From: Saturnia japonica
Lineage: Eukaryota; Arthropoda; Insecta; Lepidoptera; Saturniidae
Reading direction: 5' to 3'
Assembly: GCA_033032175.1 (NCBI GenBank)
Contig: CM065322.1
Span: 992,001 to 1,056,000 of the forward strand
DNA: 64,000 nucleotides
Under the pieces are notes generated by a model that searched no databases, had not been told where the DNA came from, and saw nothing but the letters and a program-made list of their open reading frames with translations. Position numbers and translations under genes: made by a program. Of the stretch, positions 25,980-38,500 are shown one piece after another (within the stretch, counting starts at the first letter, position 1; each line of letters starts with the position of its first letter).

Positions 25980-26337
25980 TTTATTGTTTAATGGTCAACA
26001 TTTGATTTCGGTTGTAATCGCATTTCTCAACGGTTTTTAATCTCGTCTCTGGAAATGGATAATGAATAACCCTCAGAGTTTTACTTGAAAAATTATGTAG
26101 AATTTCTATTTACTTTTTCTATATAAGTTATTTAACATAATGTTGTGTTATGATATAAACGTTGGCCAACAATAAATGGACCCCTACAATTTTGTTTCAT
26201 AGAGTATAATTTCCTGGACTTTGAGACGACATTGAAAGTTTTGATTCTAAAATCTAATTCACTAAATGTAAACTTACAAACAGACAGAAAATGCATTATA
26301 GCATTAAACTCAGATTTCCGGGTGTTTTTTGTGATAA
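25980..26337 (-). promoter_or_regulatory. unc79: unc79 3' UTR and candidate polyadenylation signal
   Basis: After the stop codon the minus strand is AT-rich with no reading frame. The first AATAAA on that strand is at 25980-25985 (TTTATT on the plus strand), about 355 bases after the stop, and is the likeliest end of the transcript. No cleavage site can be proven from sequence alone. Confidence 0.45.
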
Positions 26338-26595
26338 TTATATGAAATAGAAGGAGTGTGGTTGTAATTCCAGTTGTGCCATCTTAGAGAGCAGTCGATG
26401 CAAGCGGCGCTGCTCCCTCGCGTCGCACGCACCTGCCGGGGCCACGCCACTCCCGGCTGGGGCCATGCTACTCCCTGCCGGGGCCACGCCACTCCCGGCT
26501 GGGGCCATGCTACTCACTGCAGGGACAATCCCGCGCACCGGTTCCGGCTTCACTTCCCGACACGCTGATAACCGCTCGGCTATATGGCGCGGCAT
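26338..26595 (-). CDS. unc79: unc79 exon 31 (terminal, with tandem repeat)
   Basis: Residues 1453-1537 and the TAA stop. Begins '[20 protein letters not shown]' and ends '[18 protein letters not shown]', the counterpart of vertebrate 'TQFKMAQVEIQ...SQFYPL'. The ATG at the exon start is internal. Between these lie about four 7-residue units of the type [14 protein letters not shown], encoded by a minisatellite at about 26433-26524. Acceptor is CTTTAACAG/ATGCCG, phase 0. Confidence 0.94.
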   Translation of the reverse strand: MPRHIAERLSACREVKPEPVRGIVPAVSSMAPAGSGVAPAGSSMAPAGSGVAPAGACDAREQRRLHRLLSKMAQLELQPHSFYFI

Positions 26596-29500
26596 CTGTT
26601 AAAGTATCATATTGAAAAATTCTTCGCATAACTTGTAAGCTGACCCCCGAGCCAGATGTGTACCAGCATGTTTTGACGAGCACTAGCGGTTAAAGAACAA
26701 TGCAGAAGAATCTCCCTATTTCATTTTTTTTTCTTGTTTTAAGCTAGTGTTTGGATCACAACATACTTAATGTTAAGTATGAATCTAACTATGTAAGCCT
26801 ACGGAACAGACTAAATTAAAGTATATTTAGATACAAAGTTTTAGTATGATATAATTAACCGAAAACAATATTATTATGATAATATAGATAATTATACCTG
26901 TACTAATTTTTAGAATTTTTCTATGTTAAGACAAGAACTATCTATAGCAGCAAGTATGTTATAGTGTCACGGTAGAGATACCTAAAAATGGTGGGAGTTT
27001 ATGATGCGTCATAAATGTCATAAAACAACATAGAAATATGTTTCTAGTATAAGGCAAGCTTTTTCTGTGACAATAGACCGGAGAATTGACAATTGGCAAT
27101 ACATAAGCGTATAATCATGATTTTGTTTTCTGTATTCATTTTGTAACTCCACATATTGGTATAATATGTTTGATGTTTGGTGACAGATATTTAACTCCTC
27201 ACAGGAAGCTCGTTTATTAAAAGATTTGTACGAGTATGCTCCTTTGCGATTTGAGAAAACTATCACAGAGCAAGCAGTAAATTGAATACGGAACGATAAG
27301 CAAAGAATACATAAGGGACATATTCATGTTACGTCAAATGTCAAATTTAATATACTCGCGTAGCAATTATGAAATATAGATTTGTCCCCTGCGTAAGAGA
27401 TTGCGCAAACATATTGTTGAAGAAATTATGAAGCCAATCGTTGATGTGGGACCTACACTAGTGTAGAAATATGCTGGGGCAGCTACATGCTACAAGGGCT
27501 CATGTAAACATGGCCTATATTCGGCACGCGATTATGATTTTACACTCTACTTGTAATATTAATAACTCAAATCGCCGTCATAAATTTTTAAGACACCATT
27601 TTTCGTGTACTATTTTAATATAAAGCAAATTACTAAAAAAATCTAAAATTAAACATGAAGGAAAGCTTTTATCTATTGAATACTGTTAGTAAGAGAGAGA
27701 AAGATAGAGACAGAGAGAAACAACTAAAGTCAAAGGTATCGCTTGGAAGTTTGTAGCACTTATTTCATCCTACCGCCTTTTCTTAATACAACACGAAAAT
27801 TAGACGAGACTGTACCGGATGGTGAGTGGAACAGCGGCGACCACCGAGGGAGCTTCAATCTATCGCTAGTCGTTACTGTTATACCGACCTGCTGCAATGT
27901 CTCTTCAAGTCATGTTTGAAGGATCCGATGTTCTAGGAAGGTAGTAACACTCGCAGGGAGAAAGTTACACAGCTTCACAGTACGGCAAAGACTTGATATA
28001 GGGAAACTCTTTGATCGTGCCCAGATCGAGGTTAAGATGTGACTCCAGAACCCAGCGTGAGTGGTTCAGATTCAAAGATCCTGATTTAATGTCAAAGAAA
28101 ATTAGTCTGTTCCCAGAATTACCTACTATCTCTACTCTACTACAGAATGTGTTTTTTATCGTTCCTTGTGCTATAGTATTTATTTTGCGAGAATTTGTCT
28201 GTAGTTAAAACATACTTATTACATACAATATTGAGGGTTAAAGATGTTAACGTTACACGCACTCTGGATAATTTTCATCAAAATATCTATATAAATAAGA
28301 TAATTTTCAACAAAAACAAATCGAACAAAAAATAATCATCGAAATCGGTTCACAAACAAAGAAGTTACGGCTGAACATCCATAAAAAAAAAATACATTCG
28401 AACTGAGTAACCTCCATGTTTTTTTTTTTTTGAATTGGTTTAAATACCAAATAATTTGTAACAAATAAGAAAACCAACTTCAATGATTTTGAAGAGTTTC
28501 CTCTTACATTTTCAAAGTTGAAAGTCCAATGCCAATGGAATTAAAATGGGACCACCCTTGAGGTATTCTCTATCCAACAAAAAAAGAATCATCCAAATCG
28601 CATCATAAACAAAGAAATTATGGCTGAACATTCATTTAAAAAAAATACATTCGAATTGAGTAGCCTCTGTTTTTTTTTAAAGTTGGTTTACAAAATGAAG
28701 AGGTTTTGCCGTTGTTCGCGCATCATGCAAAAACTATTGGATAGATTATGATCTTTTTTGTTTGTTTAATCCCTTGATGTCAGAATCCTCCCTAGAAAGA
28801 CCAAGTGATCATCAAAAAATAAAATATCCCTAAAAATTTATTAGGGTTTTAAGAAACTACGATTTTACGGGTATAGCTAGTCAAAAACAAGTGACAAATA
28901 GGGTAAAATTGTAAAAGATATTAGTAAATAAATTTGGTAACACTACATTCTTGGAAACTTCCATTCGCAGTGTGAGCTAAGGCGAAACTTACATTAAAAG
29001 TAGGCGCGTTGAGTATTGGAGTCCAGAGCGGTAGCAGCTTCGTCAGTACTGTCGAGTTACATTCCAGAAGAGATTCTAGTAAGCTCAAGAAGTGAAGGTT
29101 CACCGTCTCCGCTAGCTGGAACCAACAACGTCTATCTACGATCGAAGATGCTAGAATGAACCAAGCAAGAATAAAGACTGGTTCCTAAAAACAACTATCC
29201 GGAAAAATCGATATATTATGCTCGGTCAAAAATTTTACATTTGAAGAAAGCAAACTAAGTCACGAAGAGTGAGACATTTTCAGAATTGAACCTGTAACAA
29301 AACATTAGTAAAAAGTCATTTTTAATGTATATCATCTAATGCGGCGTGTCAGACTGATAGTTGGACCCAATGTTTGCGTGGCGACGCTTTAGCCAACGTT
29401 AGCGGGGTGTGGTAACAGACAGACTGAATCATTTCAAAGTTTCATGTTAAAAAATGGATAGATTAAAAGCGGTTGACTATGATCGCGACCACCATACACA

Positions 29501-32500
29501 TAGTAATAACACAAACATCTTCACAGGCACTTTCTGGTGCTGATTCTGGTACTGGTACAATCAGGCGTACACAATTTTTTTTAATATATTTACTAAGTTG
29601 GTTCACATCTGCCACGCGTCCCGTGACGGCCAACTTTTTAAATTGACTATCAGGTAAGATCATGTTATTAGTGTAACTTATTTGTAACACGAAAAAAAAA
29701 TTGTGCGTATAAACTTGCGGTAACCTTTACGCGCGTTTGAAGCAAAACTTGTGTGATGTTGTAGAAGATATTATGATTATTCTAAAAACTAAATAAACTA
29801 ATTCTAAATTTTCATTCTACTTATTCTACGAACACTCTAGCTTCTATGAAGTTTAAAGAACTTAATATTATTACCAGCAGTTCCAAATTAGAATAGTTTT
29901 TGTACCATTTCGAGAACAATAAATACCATAGTGAACACTGAACTCGAATGGCAAATCTTGCACTCAAATCGGTTCAAACCGATTTGTACGATACTCGTAT
30001 GAGCTTCAAAAAATGTCATACTAATTTAGTTCTTCCCTCTATGTAAGTATTATGATATGAAAATGTTATATCGATTATTGCTTGCGATAATAACGTACGA
30101 TTTCTCGCCCCGTAACGTGCGAACTCTCTCCATCTAAATAGGTCTTAAGTAATTTTATAATTTAAAGGTATTTATTGATAATTTAATATACTTAAAGTAA
30201 AACTTATACCAAATATTACAAATAAGTTTATTTCATTTTTCTTTCAAAGGAACATTATTTCATTTATGAAATTTTACTGAAGACGCGAGTAAAGCAATAT
30301 TATGCACAATTTATGTTTATTAGTTCTGATTAATCAAAAACATTTTATTTATAAATAAAAATATATTAATAAAATTAATTGTTAGTACTGAATTGTATGA
30401 ACATAAAATAAACAAAATTGACTATTGATTTTATTGAACGATATTTCCGTCTGAAAAAGGATCTAAGTAATTGTACTCCTCCTAAAGAAGTGTTAAATAC
30501 TTTAAAAATGCCAAACAATTTTCTGCATTGTAGATCTAGTTCTATTTTTGATCGTTGATGTACCACCAAGAAAATTTCAAATATTTTGCAGAACCAGTAT
30601 AGAAAACCACACGCATGATAAAAAAACGGAAAATGTTACCAATGTGGAATGGTACGTCAGCTGCAGAAGTGCCGGCACCAGCTTGCACCAGAAGTCAAGC
30701 AGTGCTGTCGCTCCGCCCGGAGACCTCTCTAAGTACAGAGTCCACAGTTGGCAGAGTATGAACGCGTGGAACACCGCGCTCATGCGCTGGCCTGGACCCT
30801 TGGACTGTTCTACGTATGACGTCATTATTGTCTGTAAACATACACACGTAATTTTTTAGATCGTTGTAAACATTTTTACATCTTTTTAATCGACTTCAAG
30901 AAAATATTCGAGTGTATTTTTTTATGGATATTCAGCCATAACTTTTTCTTTGTTGGATATGGGATACCTCAAGGGTGGTCCCATTTTAATTTCATTGGCA
31001 TTGGACCGTCAACTTCGAAGATACACCAGAGAACTCTTCAAAATCATTAAATATGGATTTCTTTTTTGTTAAAAATGGTCTTGTCTAAACTGTAGTCAAT
31101 CTTGTTTCATTGGCCATCTTTGAAGGTACATCCAGCTTCTATTCTTCTCAGCTTCTACAGCCCTACAACAACTTCAATGATTTTGAAGAGTTCCATTGTA
31201 TATCTTCTAAATTGGAAGTCCAATGGTAATGAAACTAAAATGGGACCATCCTTATGATATCCCATATCCAACAAAAAAAGAATCATCAAAATCGGTTCAC
31301 AAACAAAGAAGTTATGGCTGAACATTCATTAAAAAATATACATTCGAATTGAGTAACCTTTTGTTGAAGTCGGTTGGTGCTACTCGATATTTGAAACAAG
31401 TGAATTCGAGTAGTATTACTATTGGTTTTATTAAAGGTAGATAGATATAGATAGATGCCTGTATGTGGTCGGTGATGTGGCAGGTTGCGTCGTACGGCAC
31501 GCAGGGCTGCAGGGCGAGGCCTCCCCGCGCGTTGCAGAGCGCGCCCACCAGCACCCACGAGACGCCGCGCACGCGAGATACGCTCTCGCACGTGTCGCGT
31601 CCGCTACTCAACGAAAATCCTCTCAATTAGAGCGTCCATACTTAACCTGACGCCAGACGAGATTTTGGGAGTGGCGTAGCCATGATGTTTTACCTACCAA
31701 TGGCAAAACCCCATCATTTAACATCATATAATGCGAATGTGACGAACTAATTAAATATTTTTTTAACCTGAGCCCGTGTTTAATATTTGTTATATGTACC
31801 TATATGTTTCCATTTTCATGATAAAAAAGGATAAATAGATTATAAGGATTATTTCACACACGGCGATTTAATTTCAGGTTACGGAGAGCCGATTGCAAAT
31901 GTTACAGCAACCAAACAGCTGATAATAAACTAACAGATGGTTATACTATCGATATGCAATGTAGTGGCAAATACAGAAACAAATTTCGTCAGAGGTTAAT
32001 GTGGTGACTAATCCCGTATCTCTGTAAGTGATAACCAACAAAAATATGATGTAAAAACGTGGCAAGTCGCGATTGAGATGGTTTGTGAATAAAAAGTTGT
32101 GAAATCGATATATGAATTCGAGTAATTTTAGTTAAACTCTGGCCTACCTTTTACTCGTGAAAATGCATTCTTTAGAATTTACTATAACCTAACCTAACTT
32201 AAAACATTTTAATTAATAACAAAAATATAAAAGAAATATATTCTCATTACAGGTATGTCGTGGAATTTTATATATCTGGGCTATCGTTATAAACTCAAGC
32301 TCCAGAAATAATAGCAGGTACGCAATACCTCACCGGACCGCTGCGCGTTGTAAGCGAACAAAGAGAAAACACAATAACAAGATTGATGTTGACGAATGTA
32401 CAGAAGGCGAGTTGGTAAATTATATATTAGCAATTAGTATTACTAAAGTAATATAGCTACAATACTCTGCAAATATATTACTTTTTGGGTTCCGTACTCA

Positions 32501-35500
32501 ATAAAGAATAATTGGAATCTTTAAAGACCACTTTAAGTTGAAATTAATATTAAACACTGAGGGTTTAATAATCTGTTGTAAAAAATAAAATTTCCTAGAA
32601 ATTGAAAACACAATAAAGAGATACGGCACTCCATAATAAAAATCTAAAATTAATGATAATATACAAACTATATTTATTGTACGGTATGTAATGTACACAA
32701 TTCGGAATCCTCAGAGCTCGAGATATACTCGATACTTGTCCGATATTTTTATTTTCAAAATAGTATTAATTTGTTTACCATTCAAACAAGACAACAATAT
32801 AATTTATAAGTATTTTATTTATCATTACATATCCATCAATCTTGCGATAACATACGTAAATTTATCTGAAGATATAAAGGTATAATCTAATACCGTGTAT
32901 ATTCATACACACCCGCTGACCTGCGTCTCGCAAACGTTACGGAAGGTCGCGCTTATGGCGGTCCGGCTATAACAATGACTTGTACAACATTTTCAACAGC
33001 GCGAGTTCCAGATTAGTCCACCCGTAGAAAATTAAAAAGGGGCGTTCTATTATTACGTAACGCAATTTGGGGTGAGGGGAGTCTTGTAAAACTTTACGAT
33101 GGGTTTAGAAGGGCGGGAGGGAGGGTCGAACAACGCGTTACGTAACATTGTTATTTTTTAATTTAAATTAAAAAAACTAGGCAATTAAAACTTCCAAAGA
33201 TCGCAACCCTTTTCGTTTATATATTACAGGGAATCCCTCGATTGTATGGCTGTAGTCAGTGTTATTAAAGTGAGTTCATACTGTAATGTCCTCAAAACAG
33301 AGAGATTTGTATCATAAATTGTTCTTGGCCTATAAAAACTTTCATGCTGACCTATTGACTTGGATGTTACGTAACGTTTAAGGAGGGGAGTACAAAAAAA
33401 TGTTAAGCGTGTTACATGGGGGAGGGAGGCTCCAAAAACCTTCAAAAATTGCGTTACGTAATACTACCCTCAAAGTTGGTATTATTATTATAATAGCATA
33501 AACTTACCCGAGTGAGGTGGTGCTGAACCAAGGCATCAGATGCCTGGCTGTCTGCGGCTGTCCTCTCTCCTGCCTACCTCGGCCGTGCTCCAGCGCGAGT
33601 TCCATCGCCACGTACTGCGCTATACCACCCTTGACTATCGCGCCAAGCGTGTCCTCGTTCAAACATATGAGGTTCCGGTTAACAATCGACTTCGATACTG
33701 AACCCTGTATAAAGCGATTGGGTTTCGATAAATTAAGATTACATAAAAGAGATTCATGGTCAACAACGAATTCTATGTTACGCTAGAATCGCTGTTCTGT
33801 GCTGAAGAAATATAAGCACAGTACAATCCAAAACAACAACGATTATCGACAATCTAACGTTAGAAGTCGCTGTCATGCTAACCTGATGTGTGTCAACAAA
33901 TAGAGAGTGTCATGATAACTTTCGCACCCTGACACCTAATATGCTTAAGAGTTACGATGTTTTCATCACCGAAAGCTCAGACTCATTCGACTCGATCGAC
34001 GTGGAGTCCGTACACGCTACCACTAAAAAATGTCGGTGAATTCTCTCGGTGCTGTTGACTAACACTCATTTTGTAGTGTTCGGATAAAAAAGGTGTATAC
34101 CTTAATCTTGTTTAACAAGTGAGGATCTTGCAACAAGTCAATCATGTCCGGTAAATGGGGTCGCATGCACTCTACGGCTCCGCTGCCGAGGTCTCTGGCC
34201 TCCATGCCGCTTGGGCCAGCACTCAGGAGGTCCCCGGTGTTCAGTTGTGGCGGGAGAAGTAACGTGCAACCGTGACCTTAACGTATATTATTTTTAAGTT
34301 AAAAAGGTAATCGAATTAAGACTCGTGACCAGTGAAATATAGTTTCTGTATCTTAGGGTTCGAATTTCGAGCCTCGGTATCAGTTGCAGATGAAGGGAAG
34401 TATTATGAGGAGATATCAATGCTTAAGAAATATTTTGGTAATAGACAAAAATGTTTCGTTATAATGGGAAAATTCAGAACTATATTTTTATACGTTTATA
34501 GGCTTGCAACCTCATGTTAAATAAGGTAGCTATTCTACCTTCGCTTCATTTCTCCCTCTGTATTGATAATATGAAGATTTAATGGGGCGGGTCAGACCGG
34601 CTGTTGCACATGATGTTGGCGGATGTTGGCGTGGCGACGTTTTGGCCAACGTTGGCGGTGTGGAGCTGAGTTCATTTTTTAAAATAGATAAACTGGATCA
34701 TTTTAAAGTTTCATGTTAAAACATGGATAGCCTAAAAGCGGTTGGTTGAGATCGCAACTACCCTACACATAGTAATAAAATAACATCTTCACACTGACTT
34801 TCTTTTAGGTATTGGTACTGGAACAGTCTGTCGGTCATTCAGTTTTTTCAATATTTACTAAGATATTTCACTTCTACTGGGTGTCCCGTGACGGCCAACT
34901 TTTTTGAAAATATGTGTCGTGTTTGTCTAATTTTTTTTTAAAGCCACCAATGCGTCGTCTCCTGTTGTGGCGTGCATTTGTTCAGCAATGAACTTATTTA
35001 TTAATTTATGCAAAGATCGAATAACATTTAGTCACCGTATTGCACCACACTATGCCACGCACTCTCTTAGGACTGAACGTATACAGAAAAAGTTTTTATA
35101 CCACTTGACGTACTCCGTAGGCAAAGCAATTAAAAATAAATCATATAATATATAGATAGAATGAAAGAATTTAAAATTGTAGCACTCTCTAAACGTAGAG
35201 ATATTTTGGATCTTATATTTTTATGTAAACTTTTAAGAAACAAAATTGATTGTCCGGAAATCCTTCAAATGGTTAATTATAGAGTGCCTATTAGATATCT
35301 TCGTCACATAATAACTCCTTTAGTTCCGCCTCTGCGTAGGTCAGTGCTTGGAAGTAACTCGCCCATTCCTAGAATGTGTAAATTATACAATAGTGTGAGT
35401 TTAACAACAGATATTCATGTGGACACTTTATCGAAATATCGAAAATGTATCACTGCTTATTTATACGTAATGTTTTAGACATCATTGGTTTTTTTTTGGT

Positions 35501-38500
35501 TAGTTTGTTTTATTATATTGTTTATGACATAATTAGCTAATATAATTTTGCATGCTGTGTTAGCCTATAATTAGTTAGTACTTTTAAGCATATTTTTATA
35601 AACTGTATGTTAATTAAAGAAATATTGTACAACTGATGGCTAACCAAATAAAGAGAAAAAAAAAAATTAATAAATTAGACAGCATATTATTATCGTAAAA
35701 TATTTACTGAGAAGAAATTAATCTATGCGTTTAGGGAAACTACTGCAGGTTGGTGAATCGTTTTCATTTTGTGGTTAAAGGAGCATATTATGCTAATTAA
35801 CCTAACAAAGCAAAACAAATAATGAATTTAGCTATCGCTCCTGCCAGACCGTTTGGAATATATTGGATTTTCTTGAATAGTTGTCCCAAAGCAGCGGTGA
35901 GAATACTATATTGCGATCTGAACGTTATGGTTGGTAATAAACACTTAGTACATTAATACTATATCTAACTTAACTGACAAAATATTTATGTAAATTCTTT
36001 ATTACAACTTGTGGCAAATAAGCATATGACCCAACTGATGACAGGCGACCACCTTAGCCTATAGACGCTTGTAATATCATAGGTATCACTAGCGTGTTGC
36101 CGACCTTGACCTTCCTTCCCCAAAGAGCTCTGGAAATCCAACTCACCGCAATAACGCAACTCAAGGTTGCGCTCTTCTGAAAGAGGTATTCCACCAGTCG
36201 GACTGCCACAAGTGGAGAGAAATCTCCGCAGAAATTTCCCTGTGCCCTACCTCTTTATTTGTAACAATGTATCAATGATGATTTAGTTCAACATGTTGTT
36301 GGTATATTATATATTTAAAATTTATCTACGCCAAATATTTAAATGTAGCTTATAGTTTGTTTGTCACACTATGTAGACCGTGATTTTCGTTGAGAACAGA
36401 ACCTCTTTTTTTTGTTAATAATTTTTTCTTCTGAATGTTATTCTTTTTGTCCTATGTCTTGACATTTATTTTTTAATTAATACTATAATGTCGTTTTCTT
36501 CGCTTCTTATATATTATTGATTTCACTGTTGTTTTGAAAATTAATTATTTTCATTGCTGTGTTTATATAAATTATTTTATCGCTTTGTTCACGCATTATT
36601 CTTCTCATAGTATAACATAATTATCGCAATCTATTTGCCTCAATATATTGAACTCCGTTCCTGATCAACGCGTCGTCGAGCCACGGATGCTGAATTATAG
36701 TCAGTGCGGTCACTTATTTATTTAGTTAATAGTTATTAGATTTACTTATGAGGCAAGGCCGCCTACTATTTCGCTCCATTTTATTTTCTCCGCCTACCAT
36801 CCTTGGTGGGAACTGTTCACACGTTCTCATCATCCACTCACCTTGCAACACAAACTGTATTAATATAAAGAGGTTGTCGTCAGGAACCGTGCTCTTTATC
36901 CTCAACGCTTGCACCAGCTCGTAGACCAGCACACGGCACACTAACAGCTTGTCTCTGTCGCGGCTGTACACCCTCATACAGACCACGCTCAGTTCCGATA
37001 TCACGGACAGCTTGATCACGAAATTCTGGATTCCGTAGCTGATGATCTTCGAGATCGGTTCCAGAATACTCTATGAATTAAATAAAATCCTTTAAATAAT
37101 TTAATAAGCCATGAATACAATACAAGTTTATTTGGTTGCGATTTTCTTTAGCATGAATGTATTCCACCAAAATCAAAATCAAAATAATCTTTATTCAATT
37201 TAGGCCCTAAAAAGGCACTATGAATGTCAAAACACTACTGCCGGTTCGGAAAATATCCCAGACATCGAGAAGAACCGGTAAGAAACTCGATCGGGTTTAT
37301 TTCTTTTTTTTTTGTTAACTGTACAAATGTTACAAATATATCAGGTACAATAATAACATATTAGTGGATGTACAGAGAGGGAGTCACTTCCAGACATCAC
37401 TATCATTCACATAATGATCCACCCTATAATAACCTTTTGACAGTAAAACCCGCTTGACATGGTCCTTGAACTTGTTGTCAGGTAAATCAGTAATGTGCTT
37501 CGGGATCTTGCTAAAGAACCTAACACTATTACCTAAAAAACTTTTATTAGTCTTACTAAGTCTAAAACACGGTACGACTAATTTATCTTTATTTCTAGTC
37601 CACCAGTCGGACTAACCCAAGTATTCTGTTTCCCCAACCTGTGTTGGACATGTTAGTCAGTTTCTATTCTAGGCATAACATGTTCCATCTTGGACTGTAA
37701 TGTTATAGTCAGTTAAGCAATGATGGCTCATTGTTAGCAGCCTGAGCTTTCAGTGAAGGAAAAAATCGTGATGAAACCACTGCATGGTTGGCATTCTTCA
37801 ATACTCGCCTGGTTAGCTAGGTACCACTTACAAGTTGAAAATCTATCGCCAAACACCTGAAAACCAGTCCACCCACTAGATTTACCACCGTCACTTAACA
37901 TTATGTAAGACTGTGGTCTAAACGCCAAACTTATGAGGAATAACCTATACTTCTTCTTTTCCCTACCCTTATCATACACTTAGTGTCGGCACAACACGTT
38001 TCTTCTTAGTTAGACTTTTAAGAGCGAAAAATCATATACCTACTTAGATACTAATACAATATTGGAGTGATGATTATATGGTGCAGTACCTTATGCTGCG
38101 CAGATGCTGGAATCTTCAGCACAGCGGTAGCAGCCCGTAACAATGGCAGAACGTCATCCAGCTGCGACAGCTGCAGCGCTACGCTGCGGAACAGCGCTTC
38201 AAGCTGCTGCATGAGAGCCTGGCAGGCGCTCGGCGGGCCCAGTGCTTCAGGCACCAGGCACTCGAGATACATCGCGATGTTGCCCGCTATCACCGGCATT
38301 TGCTGTCAGTTTATATGACAACTCTTTAACGAGATCTTAGCTTCAGTGCTAGCTCAAGGGTAATGTGAAAGAAGCGGTTGTTTAAAGTGACAGGTGGCAA
38401 AGGGCACCAAGATCCGATTGCCGATTTAGAATCCCCTACCCCGAAGAGCTCTGCAAACGCTACTCACCGCAGGAACACAAGACAAGATTATTCGCCTGCG

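Noticed and set aside
26310..26568. Antisense and shifted frames over the Ala/Pro/Gly repeat
   Set aside because: Shadows of the terminal unc79 exon produced by its 21-bp periodicity.
35161..35478. 105-residue ORF as a host gene
   Set aside because: The sequence is the C-terminal signature of a jockey-type LINE, with an upstream part in another frame and an A-rich tail.
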